Shown: one piece after another, positions 32,874 to 41,908 of the stretch | Position numbering within the stretch: position 1 is the stretch's first letter | How the letters are laid out: each line of letters opens with the position of its first letter | NCBI RefSeq assembly: GCF_021502725.1 | Contig: NZ_JAKFFS010000006.1 | Coordinates: forward strand, 434,001 to 498,000 | Origin: Dyadobacter sp. CY345 | Lineage (GTDB): Bacteria > Bacteroidota > Bacteroidia > Cytophagales > Spirosomataceae | DNA length: 64,000 nucleotides | Direction: 5' to 3' | Position numbers and translations under genes: made by a program | Notes under the pieces: generated by a model | Databases searched by the model: none | Told to the model about the DNA's origin: nothing | Seen by the model: the letters and a program-made list of their open reading frames with translations, nothing else

Positions 32874-35111
32874 TCAAATTAATTCATCAAAATGAATTGG
32901 CAAATGATTAATCCGTTTACCGGTTGCGTGGAATATGGCGTTAGCAATTGCCGGTGCCATCGCCACTAAACCAATTTCACCAACGCCTTTACTGCCTAGT
33001 TCATTCACAATCTCATCCTTTTCCTCAACAAATATCACGTCGAGTTCGTGTATATCCGCATGAACTGGGATGTGATACTCAGCGAGATTTTGGTTCATAT
33101 ATTTCCCAAAACGATGATCACTGATCGTTTCTTCATACAATGCCTTGCTAATTCCCCAGACCATACCACCCAAAATCTGGCTTCTAGCAGTTTTGGGGTT
33201 GATAATATTTCCGGCAGCAACGGCAGTTACAGCACGCGTTACCTGAATGGTTCCTAATTCCTCGTCGATTTCAACTTCTACAAAAGCTGCGCTATGCGCT
33301 GCCCGGGTGTATTTTTTCAGCTTGAAAACATTCGGAACCGACATGTTGGTAGTTTTAATCTCTTTATTTCCGCTCGCTGCAATAATTTCTTTGAAGAAAA
33401 CCATCACAGCGGGGTTACTATTTAAAGAGATTCCGCCCCGCTCAAAACTAATATCGTTGTCGTCCGCATTCTTAAAGGGAGAATTATCCATTTCCCTCGC
33501 CTTCTTCAATATCTTTTTTCGGAGTGCCTTTCCTGCTGATTTTATAGCCGACCCGACGGTGGATACGGTAAAAGAGCCACCCTGAATAGGAGCAAAAGGC
33601 ATTTTACTGTCTCCGTAATTAAACTGAACATCTTCCAATGGTAAGCCCAATTCATCCGCAGCAATCTGCGTCATCACTGTGAGCGTTCCCGTGCCGATAT
33701 CAGTGACCGCACTGCTTACCCTAAGTTTCCCTTCTTTTGTCAAAACTGCCTCAGCCCTGGCCGGAATCGTCATAGACTCCCAAAAACCAGTTGCCATTCC
33801 ATACCCAATCAACTTATTTCCACGGCGCATACTCCTCAATTCAGGATTTCTTTTAGACCAGCCAAATCGCTCAGCACCCTGGATATAACATTGTTTTAAT
33901 TCCTTACTGGAAAACGGTCGATTTTCGGCCACATCCATGTCTGCATAATTGATAAGTCGGAATTGAACCGGATCAATACTCAGTTTAAAAGCCAAAGCAT
34001 CCATAGTACTTTCAATGGCATGACTTGCCGTACTTCCGCCGGGCGCCCGCATATCCAGAGGGCTGTATACATCCAATGGCACGAGCTGATATTCCAGCTT
34101 CGTATTTTTTGCAGGATAAAGAATATTGGACCAGTTCACGACGACCTCCGTGTAATCCTCGTGTTGCGAAGTTTCTGCAATTGCGGTATGCTTGATAGCA
34201 TTTACAACGCCATTTTCGTCTGCACCAAAATTCAACTGCTGAACCGTTGGCGGTCTGTGCCCGAAAGTATACATCTGGTGCCTGTCAAGTGTCACGCGAA
34301 CCGCACGTTTTAATTCCAATGCAGCCATAACCGACATAAACAACTGGTATTGAGGCCGCAAACCTGACCCGAATGCTCCGCCAACATAAGGAGAAATTAC
34401 CCTGACATTCTTGAAATGCAGACCAAAAATGTTCCCTACATAAAGCTGACAGTTAACCGTCCCCTGTGTTTTATCATAAATTGTCACTTTGCCATCGCCC
34501 TCATAGATGGTGGTAGTAGCAAACAATTCCATTGGATTATGGTGTTCTGTCCCGTGAACATACTCCGCAGAAACCTGTGCAACAGAAGCGGCATACTCTT
34601 TTTCAAAATCGCCTTTCGGTTTCGGTGGCAAAGGTTTCAAGAATGTAGCCATACCTACTTTCGGATCCCTGCCCTTATCCTGATTTTGATAAAGATCCGT
34701 TGCAAAGCTTTCCTCTTCGTAGGAAACTTTCAAAATGGACGCAGCATAACGCGCCAGTTCAAAAGTTTCTGCAACTACGAGCGCAATTGGTTGCCCATTA
34801 TATTTGATTTCTGCATTTTGCAGCGGACGAAACGGCGAACCCGGAGGCGCATCCATATCTGAATACTGCATATCAAACCAGGCCAGTGATGGTCGGTTTT
34901 CGTGCGTAAACACTTCAATTACACCCTCAATTTCTTTTGCAGCACTCGTATCAATTTGTGTTATCTTTCCTTTTGTTATGGTGCTGTTGACAACGTAGCC
35001 ATAAAGCAAACCATCAACATTATATTCTCCTGCATATTTGGCGGTGCCCGTTACCTTTGCACGACCTTCAAGCCGACTGATGGGCTGTCCTATTTGTGGT
35101 TGATCAATCAT
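32874..35111 (-). CDS. Molybdopterin-binding large subunit of PaoABC/YagR-type aldehyde dehydrogenase
   Basis: A 745-aa xanthine-oxidase-family large subunit. An N-terminal Ald_Xan_dh_C domain (IGQPISRLEGRAKVTGTAKYAGEY) precedes the Mo-cofactor region with YVGGAFGSGLRP, PLDMRAPGGSTASHAIE, GIGTGTLTVMTQ-type DIGTGTLTV, IQGGSFTVSTVGSA and, near the C-terminus, GSKGVGEIGL containing the catalytic Glu. The block PGGS/TASHAIES fits the PaoC/YagR branch, which oxidises aromatic and aliphatic aldehydes using the MCD form of the cofactor. Without a Tat signal in the partner subunits a cytoplasmic location is likely. It lies 11 bases after the FAD subunit gene. Substrate is inferred only by family. Confidence 0.92.
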   Translation of the reverse strand: MIDQPQIGQPISRLEGRAKVTGTAKYAGEYNVDGLLYGYVVNSTITKGKITQIDTSAAKEIEGVIEVFTHENRPSLAWFDMQYSDMDAPPGSPFRPLQNAEIKYNGQPIALVVAETFELARYAASILKVSYEEESFATDLYQNQDKGRDPKVGMATFLKPLPPKPKGDFEKEYAASVAQVSAEYVHGTEHHNPMELFATTTIYEGDGKVTIYDKTQGTVNCQLYVGNIFGLHFKNVRVISPYVGGAFGSGLRPQYQLFMSVMAALELKRAVRVTLDRHQMYTFGHRPPTVQQLNFGADENGVVNAIKHTAIAETSQHEDYTEVVVNWSNILYPAKNTKLEYQLVPLDVYSPLDMRAPGGSTASHAIESTMDALAFKLSIDPVQFRLINYADMDVAENRPFSSKELKQCYIQGAERFGWSKRNPELRSMRRGNKLIGYGMATGFWESMTIPARAEAVLTKEGKLRVSSAVTDIGTGTLTVMTQIAADELGLPLEDVQFNYGDSKMPFAPIQGGSFTVSTVGSAIKSAGKALRKKILKKAREMDNSPFKNADDNDISFERGGISLNSNPAVMVFFKEIIAASGNKEIKTTNMSVPNVFKLKKYTRAAHSAAFVEVEIDEELGTIQVTRAVTAVAAGNIINPKTARSQILGGMVWGISKALYEETISDHRFGKYMNQNLAEYHIPVHADIHELDVIFVEEKDEIVNELGSKGVGEIGLVAMAPAIANAIFHATGKRINHLPIHFDELI

Positions 35112-35122
35112 AATTTTCAGCG

Positions 35123-36142
35123 TTATAATGAAGGTTGTGCACCAGGTTGTTGAGATTCAGGATTTAATGCCATCATACAGTTTCTGACGATAGCTCTTTT
35201 CGCCAATTCTATCTTAAAGCTGTTATGTTCAAAGCCAATTGCGCCGCGTAAAATCATCTCTGCCGCAGAAGCAAAATTCTCCATACTTGGCTCTTTATCT
35301 TTCAAAAAATCCTCCGCCTCTTTCACACGCCATGGTTTATGCGCAAGTCCGCCCAAAGCAATCCTTACTTCTTTGATCAAATTATTTTCCAGTTCTAAAC
35401 CTGTTGCCACTGACACCAGCGCGAAAGCATATGAACTGCGGTCCCTTAATTTCAGGTATGAATAGTTTTTATCAAATCCTTTTTCGGGAAGATCAATACT
35501 TGTTATTATTTCTCCCTCTTTAAGATTATTATCCAAATGTGGAGTATCCCCTGGCAAACGATGAAAATCAGCAAATTCCAGGCTGCGATCTCCTTCCGTA
35601 CCTGATATATTGACAACCGCTTCCAGCGCTGCAAGTGCTACGCACATATCCGATGGAAAAACGGCGATGCAATTTTCACTGGTGCCAAGAATCGCCATAA
35701 TTCGGTTGTAACCGCCGATAGCCGAACAACCTGTTCCCGGTTCACGCTTATTACACGGAGTCGCCGGATCGTAGAAAAAGTAACAGCGAGTCCGTTGTAA
35801 AAGATTGCCGCCATTGGTTGCCATATTACGTATCTGAGCGGAAGCACCTGCTAAAATCGCTTTTGACAATAATGGATATCGAGCTTCAATTTGTGGGTGA
35901 TAAGCAGTATCTGCATTTGTTACGAAAGCACCGAGACGCAAACTTCCGTCCGACTTCTCTTCAATCGCCTTGTGTTCAGGGATATGATTAATATCAACAA
36001 GCATTTCTGCTGTTGCGATATTATATTTTAAGAGGTCAATCAGGTTTGTGCCGCCCGCTATATATTTGGAAGCGCTATTGTTTGAGGAAAATTCAACGGC
36101 CTTGCCGATATTTTCCGCCTGCTCGTATGCGAAGTTATTCAT
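35123..36142 (-). CDS. FAD-binding subunit with 4Fe-4S insertion (PaoB/YagS-like)
   Basis: A 339-aa CO-dehydrogenase-flavoprotein-like subunit. The ATG at 36142 (MNNFAYEQAENIG) is chosen; the open frame extends 12 residues further. FAD contacts are in KYIAGGTNLIDLLK and ATNGGNLLQRTRC. The block RCYFFYDPATPCNKREPGTG plus a following Cys matches the extra [4Fe-4S] insertion known in PaoB and 4-hydroxybenzoyl-CoA reductase subunits. It transfers electrons between the Mo/2Fe-2S subunits and an acceptor. The start overlaps the 2Fe-2S subunit stop by 8 bases, showing tight coupling. Confidence 0.93.
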   Translation of the reverse strand: MNNFAYEQAENIGKAVEFSSNNSASKYIAGGTNLIDLLKYNIATAEMLVDINHIPEHKAIEEKSDGSLRLGAFVTNADTAYHPQIEARYPLLSKAILAGASAQIRNMATNGGNLLQRTRCYFFYDPATPCNKREPGTGCSAIGGYNRIMAILGTSENCIAVFPSDMCVALAALEAVVNISGTEGDRSLEFADFHRLPGDTPHLDNNLKEGEIITSIDLPEKGFDKNYSYLKLRDRSSYAFALVSVATGLELENNLIKEVRIALGGLAHKPWRVKEAEDFLKDKEPSMENFASAAEMILRGAIGFEHNSFKIELAKRAIVRNCMMALNPESQQPGAQPSL

Positions 36143-36653
36143 GGTTTTTTGCTTCTTTAACTTCCATAATCGCGTCAATTATATTGGTGTTCGCACCACA
36201 ACGGCAAAGATTTCCACTCATCGAGTCTTTAACCTCAGTTCTGGTATGTGCTTTATTTTCTTCGATCATACCAATAGCGCTGCAAATCTGTCCGGGTGTA
36301 CAATATCCGCATTGAAAAGCGTCGTGTTCAATGAATGCTTTTTGCAGTGGGTGAAGTTCTGCTCCGTTTGAAATACCTTCAATTGTGGTAATTTCAGAGC
36401 CGTTTTTCATAACCGCCAGCGTCAGGCAGCTAAGTATTCTCTTTCCGTCACAGATTACAGTACATGCGCCACACTGACCATGATCGCAGCCTTTTTTTGT
36501 CCCTGTCAAATCCAGATACTCTCTAAGCCCATCTAAAAGACTAACCCAGGGTGACACTTCAAGAATTTTCGGAGCGCCGTTAACCCTGAGCGATAGTACC
36601 CTGGGTTGCAATACATTTCGGGCCGATTTGGGGTGGTTTGTTATCGTTTCCAT
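36135..36653 (-). CDS. 2Fe-2S subunit (PaoA/YagT-like) without Tat signal
   Basis: A 172-aa subunit from the ATG at 36653 (METITNHPKSARN). Plant-type cluster ligands are in GCDHGQCGACTVICDGKRILSC, and the second cluster in FQCGYCTPGQICS plus GNLCRCGAN. E. coli PaoA has a long N-terminal Tat signal; none is present here, even in the longer open frame that starts 35 codons upstream. The enzyme is therefore predicted to be cytoplasmic. It is the first gene of the three-gene operon. No XdhC/PaoD chaperone gene is adjacent. Confidence 0.92.
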   Translation of the reverse strand: METITNHPKSARNVLQPRVLSLRVNGAPKILEVSPWVSLLDGLREYLDLTGTKKGCDHGQCGACTVICDGKRILSCLTLAVMKNGSEITTIEGISNGAELHPLQKAFIEHDAFQCGYCTPGQICSAIGMIEENKAHTRTEVKDSMSGNLCRCGANTNIIDAIMEVKEAKNHE

Positions 36654-36803
36654 GGTGAATGCTGATGAAATGAATTTTGAGTGATGGTAATTTAATAAAC
36701 AGGATTTCAAACAATTATGCCACCGCGATTTCTGGGATTTATAGACAAAACACAACATACACTCATAATCGCTGAAATCGCATTTCTAAATACTACAAAA
36801 ACG

Positions 36804-36844
36804 AAAATCCCGGAACAGCTTAAATTTAGCCGTACCGGGATTTT
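36804..36844 (-). terminator. Hairpin terminator of the zinc metallopeptidase gene
   Basis: A 10-bp stem (AAAATCCCGG at 36804-36813, complement at 36835-36844) with a 21-nt loop lies 20 bases after the stop at 36865. A-rich and T-rich flanks give a U-tract in both directions. Confidence 0.7.
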
Positions 36845-36864
36845 TTAAAACTCTTTTATATTAT

Positions 36865-37713
36865 CTATTGGATATCCTCATATTTCCCTTGATTAAGATC
36901 TCCTGTATCATATCCTTTCTTAAACCAATACATTCGCTGTTCTGAAGTACCATGCGTAAATGCATCCGGAACAATGTAACCTTGCGATTGCTTTTGCAGT
37001 TTATCATCACCGATCGCGTTTGCAGCATTTAAAGCCTCCTCCAAATCGCCTGGTTCCAGAATATTGCTCATTTTATTAGCATGGTTTGCCCAAACACCAG
37101 CAAGGAAATCCGCTTGTAATTCAAGTTTAACCGATAATTTGTTGTATTCCTCTTCACTGATCCTGCCTCGCTGGCTCTGCAATTTTTCAGAAACTCCCAT
37201 CAATTGTTGAACATGATGACCAACTTCATGTGCTACCACATAAGCCACTGCGAAATCACCCGGCGCATTGAATTTTTCTCTTAATTCATCACAGAACGAA
37301 AGGTCAATATATACTTTCTGGTCAGCAGGGCAGTAAAATGGGCCCATCGCGGAAGAAGCTCCTCCGCAACCACTCTGGGTTGAGTTTTCAAAAATCTGTA
37401 ACTTAGGCTGTTCATATTGCCCCCCATTTTCAGCATAAATCTTTCCCCAAACGTCTTCTGTACTTCCCAAAACAGCGGTCACAAAATCGGCTGTTTTATC
37501 ATCCGGCCGAGGGCCGGCGGGAGCTGTCTGGACTTGTTCGGTTTGTTGTCCCTGCTGCAAATTTGACAAGATTTCAGAAGGATCCTGCCCTGTTAGTAAC
37601 CCAATTGCCAGAACGATGATCATGCCGATTCCTCCAATGGCAACCTTACCACCGCCGGACATGCCGCGGCGATCTTCAACATTTCCACTCCTTCGTAAAT
37701 CAGACCAACGCAT
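36865..37713 (-). CDS. Neutral zinc metallopeptidase (YpfJ/KPN_02809 family)
   Basis: A 282-aa membrane-anchored protease-like protein. The ATG at 37713 gives the family start MRWSDLRRSGNVEDRRG; the frame extends 18 codons upstream. One transmembrane helix lies at about 23-41, followed by a low-complexity linker rich in Q, P and G. The zinc site HEVGHH (His162, Glu163, His166) is followed by LQADFLAGVWANH with the third-ligand candidate Asp or Glu. The lone TGQDPSEIL segment after the TM is a family hallmark. Members are predicted periplasmic peptidases; physiological substrates are unknown. It is monocistronic, ending in the terminator at 36804-36844. Confidence 0.88.
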   Translation of the reverse strand: MRWSDLRRSGNVEDRRGMSGGGKVAIGGIGMIIVLAIGLLTGQDPSEILSNLQQGQQTEQVQTAPAGPRPDDKTADFVTAVLGSTEDVWGKIYAENGGQYEQPKLQIFENSTQSGCGGASSAMGPFYCPADQKVYIDLSFCDELREKFNAPGDFAVAYVVAHEVGHHVQQLMGVSEKLQSQRGRISEEEYNKLSVKLELQADFLAGVWANHANKMSNILEPGDLEEALNAANAIGDDKLQKQSQGYIVPDAFTHGTSEQRMYWFKKGYDTGDLNQGKYEDIQ

Positions 37714-37864
37714 AGTATTTCTTTTTAAGTTAATTTCTGACCAGACGTCGCCAAATGACTTCGACAACCTTCATATCAATTTTATATATAATCTTTTAAA
37801 TAACGTGCCAGAAATTTAGACAATTTCAGACGATTCTCGCGTAATCACGGAGCATTAAAAAAAA

Positions 37865-38320
37865 TTATGCAATCAAATCATTCAACTGATCAAGCAGCGA
37901 AATCTGCCCTGCATTTATTTTTTCCCTCGCAACTTCCAGATTTAACCACGCAGCTTTGTCCACCTCAGGGAATTCCTGAATCTTACCAGAGCGAGGAGGC
38001 CACGCCAGTTGAAAAGTATTACTGATTATTGCATCTGCATCAACCTCTCCCTCAACCGCCCACACATGGACAACTTTACCTCCTTTTTGTTTAATAGGTA
38101 AGAGAGGAATAAAATTTCCGTCGATCTTGTGACCTGTTTCTTCTTTAAACTCTCGTTTTGCGGCATGGAGCGGATCCTCGTCCTGGCCAAACTCACCTTT
38201 TGGAACAGACCAGGCACCAGCGTCTTTTTTAGCAAAAAACGGCCCTCCGGGATGAACCAGGAAAACTTCGATCCCATTGTCTTTCCGATAAACCAGAATT
38301 CCTGCGCTTTGTTTTGCCAT
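37865..38320 (-). CDS. Nudix hydrolase
   Basis: A 151-aa protein with an intact Nudix box: G-E-F-G-Q-D-E followed by REFKEETGHKI (about residues 41-63), matching GX5EX7REUXEEXGU. The ATG at 38320 (MAKQSAGILVYRKD) is chosen over a start 19 codons upstream. The context VFLVHPGGPFFAKKDAGAWS is typical of a clade of NTP pyrophosphohydrolases found across Bacteroidota and Proteobacteria, of unclear substrate. Predicted cytoplasmic. No operon partner: the neighbours are a metallopeptidase 151 bases beyond its stop and a divergent ankyrin gene. Confidence 0.88.
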   Translation of the reverse strand: MAKQSAGILVYRKDNGIEVFLVHPGGPFFAKKDAGAWSVPKGEFGQDEDPLHAAKREFKEETGHKIDGNFIPLLPIKQKGGKVVHVWAVEGEVDADAIISNTFQLAWPPRSGKIQEFPEVDKAAWLNLEVAREKINAGQISLLDQLNDLIA

Positions 38321-38499
38321 ATTAAATTGAAATTTCTCAGAATATAAAATTCCTGTTCCGAACCGGCAACTAATCATTACCTATTGACGATAGCATTTGG
38401 AACAATTTTTACTATGTATATCCATACAAGCTGGTTACGAAACTACTACGGATTTATCCAAAAATATTGTGTTAAATATATACCTCATCAATAAAAATT

Positions 38500-38985
38500 A
38501 TGGAATACATAGATAAAGTAATTATTCAGGCCGCACGTGTCGGCAATGCGGAAGTGATCGCAGAACTTATTGAAAGAAAAACAGATGTTAATTGCCAGGA
38601 TGAGAAAGGTTATACGCCGCTGATCATCGCATGTTATAACAATCATTTTGAAGCCGCCAAACTTCTTCTCGAAGCAGGCGCGGATGTGAACGCGATGGAT
38701 TTTGGAGGCAATACGGCTTTAATGGGCGTCTCGTTTAAAGGTTACCCGGAACTTGCTGAATTGCTCATTTCCCATGGTGCAGATCTAAATCTTCAACATG
38801 GAAATGGAGGTACGGCGCTGATGTTTGCTGCTATGTTCGGCCGTAACAACCTCGTAAAATTGCTATTGAATCATGGTGCCGACAAGTATATTGTAGATAA
38901 CAGAGGGCTGTCAGTAATCGATCTGGCTGCCCAGCAAGGAAATGAGGAAGCTATTGCTATTCTGGAACAGGAAACAGCTCTCTGA
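38500..38985 (+). CDS. Small ankyrin-repeat protein
   Basis: A 161-aa protein made of about four clean ankyrin repeats: KGYTPLIIACYNNHFEAAKL, GNTALMGVSFKGYPELAELL, GGTALMFAAMFGRNNLVKLL and a C-terminal half-repeat (GLSVIDLAAQQGNEEAIAIL). No signal peptide, membrane segment or extra domain. The repeats match the consensus better than those of the ankyrin protein at 9639-10463 and appear unrelated to it beyond the fold. It ends at a shared terminator with the convergent YihY gene. Function: protein binding, partner unknown. Confidence 0.85.
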   Translation: MEYIDKVIIQAARVGNAEVIAELIERKTDVNCQDEKGYTPLIIACYNNHFEAAKLLLEAGADVNAMDFGGNTALMGVSFKGYPELAELLISHGADLNLQHGNGGTALMFAAMFGRNNLVKLLLNHGADKYIVDNRGLSVIDLAAQQGNEEAIAILEQETAL

Positions 38986-38997
38986 TCACCTGTTATC

Positions 38998-39042
38998 ATA
39001 TAAAAAAGGATCCTGAACAAATTTCAGGATCCTTTTTTATAT
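38998..39042. terminator. Bidirectional terminator between ankyrin and YihY genes
   Basis: A stem of at least 16 bp (AAAAAAGGATCCTGAA at 39002-39017, complement at 39023-39038) with a 5-nt loop and AT-rich extensions lies between convergent stops at 38985 and 39077. U-tracts occur on both strands. Confidence 0.85.
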
Positions 39043-39076
39043 GGTAACAAATATCGATTGTTAATTTCAGGTGTAT

Positions 39077-40354
39077 TTAAACTGTCTTCTCTTTTGGCAA
39101 AAGTGCTAACCGAATAGATTCAGTGATTTTTTTCCTGTATGTGATTGCAAGTGCAACCAGAACAATGCATAGGCCGAGTAAAATGACATATCCTAGGTAA
39201 TAACTGTCAAGCCACACGTTTAGAAAATGTCCCGTAATCAGCGTTAACAAAATAACGATTCCGAAACCGACAATGACCAACACGGCGTAATAAACGGCCG
39301 GTGTTATCATTTTCGAAATCATACCCTCGATCTCCGCCCTTATGATTGCCAGTTTACCTTCAACAAAATCCGTTACTTTATCGAATAGTTGATTTTTCAC
39401 TTTCGCAACTGTTGCAACCGGCTTTTTCACAAGATCGATTGAACTGGCCACATCAGCGTGTTCTGCTTCTTTTCTTATAACCAGAACTGCGTGCTCGTTT
39501 GGTTCGATTCCGCGGCCATCAGAACGGGCATATACCTTGGTAAATTCCGCCCCGAAATAGAGAATAATCGAGGAATAATAAACCCAGGTCAGTAAGATCA
39601 CGATCGATGCAGATGTTCCGTAAGTTGCTCCAAGATCAGATTGTCCCAGGTAAAATGTGATCCCAAATTTCCCTACCAGAAACAATAGCGCTGTGAAAGC
39701 CGCGCCTACGATACATTCTTTCCATCTTAAATGACCGTCAGGAAGAATTTTAAAGATAACGGTAAACAGCGCCGTGATAATTACAACCACCAGAGCCACG
39801 TTCAGTACAGAAAATATGATTACAGAAACTTCGGAGAAGTATCGTTCTAATCTTCCACTCAAAAGGTCCACCAACGCGTTCACACCCAGCGAAACCAACA
39901 AAAGAAATCCAAGTGTAATAATAACAGAGAACGATAGCAGACGGTTTTTCAAATATTGCAGCCAGCCTTTTTTAGGTTTTGATTTAATTGACCAGATGTA
40001 ATTGATCGAATCCTGAATTTCCGCAAAAACTCCTGTTGCTCCAATTAAAAGCGTGACCACACCAACTGTGGCTGCTGTGAATGATTTGTTTGAAATTGCT
40101 GCATTTTTGATGATCTCCTGAAGTTGTAGAGATGCCTCCTTACCTACCAACCCGGAAATTTGACCGAACAATTCTCCCTGGAATGCTTCTCTACCGAAGA
40201 AAATACTGACCATTGAAATGATTACCAGCAACATTGGAGCCAGTGAGAAGACAGTATAGTATGACAAGGCAGCGCTCAATTTCAAGCCATTGTCATCCAT
40301 AAATTCCGAGAAACTTTCCTTGAAGACAGAAAAGAAAAATTTAACCTTAACCAT
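39077..40354 (-). CDS. YihY/UPF0761-type inner-membrane protein
   Basis: A 425-aa protein. The ATG at 40354 (MVKVKFFFSVFKESF) is preferred; 31 codons of open frame lie upstream without family features. The conserved motif GLKLSAALSYYTVFSLAPMLL and about six transmembrane helices (to residue ~255) define the YihY family, once misnamed ribonuclease BN. GATYGTSASIVILLTWVYYSS is a second hallmark. After a hydrophilic stretch with KKPVATVAKV, a C-terminal extension (about 310-425) adds two more membrane helices, longer than E. coli YihY (about 290 aa). Role unknown. It is divergent from the DUF2490 gene with 129 bases between starts. Confidence 0.87.
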   Translation of the reverse strand: MVKVKFFFSVFKESFSEFMDDNGLKLSAALSYYTVFSLAPMLLVIISMVSIFFGREAFQGELFGQISGLVGKEASLQLQEIIKNAAISNKSFTAATVGVVTLLIGATGVFAEIQDSINYIWSIKSKPKKGWLQYLKNRLLSFSVIITLGFLLLVSLGVNALVDLLSGRLERYFSEVSVIIFSVLNVALVVVIITALFTVIFKILPDGHLRWKECIVGAAFTALLFLVGKFGITFYLGQSDLGATYGTSASIVILLTWVYYSSIILYFGAEFTKVYARSDGRGIEPNEHAVLVIRKEAEHADVASSIDLVKKPVATVAKVKNQLFDKVTDFVEGKLAIIRAEIEGMISKMITPAVYYAVLVIVGFGIVILLTLITGHFLNVWLDSYYLGYVILLGLCIVLVALAITYRKKITESIRLALLPKEKTV

Positions 40355-40483
40355 AAAATATCTTTTTAGTAGACTTTGTTTCGTAGCCCGGTTAAATAAA
40401 TATTCATGCCATCGGAAATTCAACATAAATAAACTGGCACGATTCATTGTGCAACAGAGGGCACTTTGATAATCAATGAATAA

Positions 40484-41182
40484 ATGAAATTATATAATTT
40501 CTTGTCGTTACCGATTTTGCTTTTTCTGGGATTACAGCAGGCTTCTGGTCAGGCTATTGAGAAAAATGGCTGGTTATTCTGGTCGCACCAACAAAAATTA
40601 TCTGAAAGATGGCAATTCAGTTCTGACTTACAAGTCAGGTCATCGGATCGGTTAGGATATGCAAATACACTTTTGATACGTCCTGGCGTCGGTTATAAGC
40701 TAAGAGCAGATCAAACCGTTACCGTGGGTTATACATATTTTGGAACCTGGGAAAGAGAAAACAACGAATCAGTTCATGAAAACGAACACCGGGCTTTTGA
40801 GCAGTTTCAAATTGAAAATAAAATTCAGCGCATTGAAATCACAAACAGGTTCAGGTTCGAACAACGTTTTCTGGATCAAGAGGGAGATAAATTTTTCGCA
40901 CAGCGAATCAGATATTATATTACCACGCAAATCCCATTGTTCACTGACCCGCTTTTTGAAAAAGGAACTTTCCTGACCGTTCAAAATGAGTTATTCCTCA
41001 ACGTCCAGGGACAGGATAAACTTGGCACTAAACTTTATGATCAAAACCGTTCTTACCTGGGGCTTGGCTACCGTTTTAACGATCTTTTTGAAGCTGAGGC
41101 AGGTTATATGTTTCGCTATATTGTTGACGAAACAAATACCCGGAATAATATTCTTCAAGTGTCTGTCAGGACTTCTTTTTAA
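40484..41182 (+). CDS. DUF2490 outer-membrane protein
   Basis: A 232-aa exported protein with signal peptide MKLYNFLSLPILLFLGLQQASG and a mature part of alternating beta strands: WLFWSHQQKLSERWQFSSDL, TLLIRPGVGYKL, VTVGYTYFGTW and a C-terminal NILQVSVRTSF. DUF2490 is a common Bacteroidota family predicted to form a small beta-barrel; no function is established. The conserved HE-x-x-x-EQ-F-x-I region (NEHRAFEQFQI) is present. It is monocistronic on the plus strand, with 221 bases before the VOC gene. Confidence 0.85.
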   Translation: MKLYNFLSLPILLFLGLQQASGQAIEKNGWLFWSHQQKLSERWQFSSDLQVRSSDRLGYANTLLIRPGVGYKLRADQTVTVGYTYFGTWERENNESVHENEHRAFEQFQIENKIQRIEITNRFRFEQRFLDQEGDKFFAQRIRYYITTQIPLFTDPLFEKGTFLTVQNELFLNVQGQDKLGTKLYDQNRSYLGLGYRFNDLFEAEAGYMFRYIVDETNTRNNILQVSVRTSF

Positions 41183-41365
41183 CCTGCGAAAAACCACGTA
41201 AACCTGTTTTATCGACAAACTGAACATAAATATCTTCACTAAGCGAGCCCCATTATTCTTCCGAAAAGTATTTAAAACTTACTAAGGAAGATTTTTCAAA
41301 TATAAGTTCTCAGTATTATTTCAAGTTTTAATCAAATTTAAATAACAAAACTGATTGTCTCAGAT

Positions 41366-41373
41366 TACATTTG
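41366..41373 (+). promoter_or_regulatory. Candidate -7 element of the VOC gene promoter
   Basis: TACATTTG matches the Bacteroidota -7 consensus TAnnTTTG and lies 31 bases before the chosen ATG at 41404. A good -33 element at the usual spacing was not found, so this is tentative. Confidence 0.35.
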
Positions 41374-41403
41374 TGCATAAAGTTTATCAATCCTTTTTCG
41401 AAA

Positions 41404-41850
41404 ATGAAAAGTTTATTTTCTCTGATACTGTTTACCCAGCTGTTCATCGCATTTGATTCTTCCGCTCAGGACACACAGCCACTCGGCCGGGTAACCTGGA
41501 ACCACCTGGCTCTTCAAGTGAAAGACATTGAGGCCAGCAAGGCTTTTTATAAGGATATTATCGGACTGAAACCAGTACAGGTTCCGGATGATCTTAAAGC
41601 CATTCGCGGTTGGTTTGATATTGGAAATGGTCAGATGATCCACCTTTTAGCAGGCAGAACTGCACCCGTTGTCAACGATAAAAATGGAAGTCACTTCTCA
41701 ATTTTCGTAGATTCCATTGATCAGACAGAAAAATTCCTGACTTCAAAAAATCTGAAATTCCACAAACAAGTTCGTTTTGATAAGGTAACACAAATCTACT
41801 TCGAAGATCCGGACGGATATCTGATCGAAGTTAATCAGAGAGCGAAATAA
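41404..41850 (+). CDS. Exported VOC/glyoxalase-fold protein
   Basis: A 148-aa protein with a signal peptide from the ATG at 41404 (MKSLFSLILFTQLFIAFDSSAQ); a longer frame begins at 41371 but would bury the signal. The mature part is one vicinal-oxygen-chelate domain: NHLALQVKDIEASKAFYKDI, metal-site candidates His in WNHLALQV, His in QMIHLLAG and Glu in YLIEVNQ. Exported VOC proteins are common in Cytophagales but uncharacterised. A bidirectional terminator follows, shared with the convergent antiporter gene. Confidence 0.83.
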   Translation: MKSLFSLILFTQLFIAFDSSAQDTQPLGRVTWNHLALQVKDIEASKAFYKDIIGLKPVQVPDDLKAIRGWFDIGNGQMIHLLAGRTAPVVNDKNGSHFSIFVDSIDQTEKFLTSKNLKFHKQVRFDKVTQIYFEDPDGYLIEVNQRAK

Positions 41851-41860
41851 AAAGATCAAA

Positions 41861-41893
41861 AAAAGGAGATACCAGATTATGGCGTCTCCTTTT
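41861..41893. terminator. Bidirectional terminator between VOC and antiporter genes
   Basis: AAAAGGAGA (41861-41869) pairs with TCTCCTTTT (41885-41893), with a few extra inner pairs. It lies between convergent stops at 41850 and 41909. Confidence 0.75.
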
Positions 41894-41908
41894 GACATTT
41901 ATGCTACT

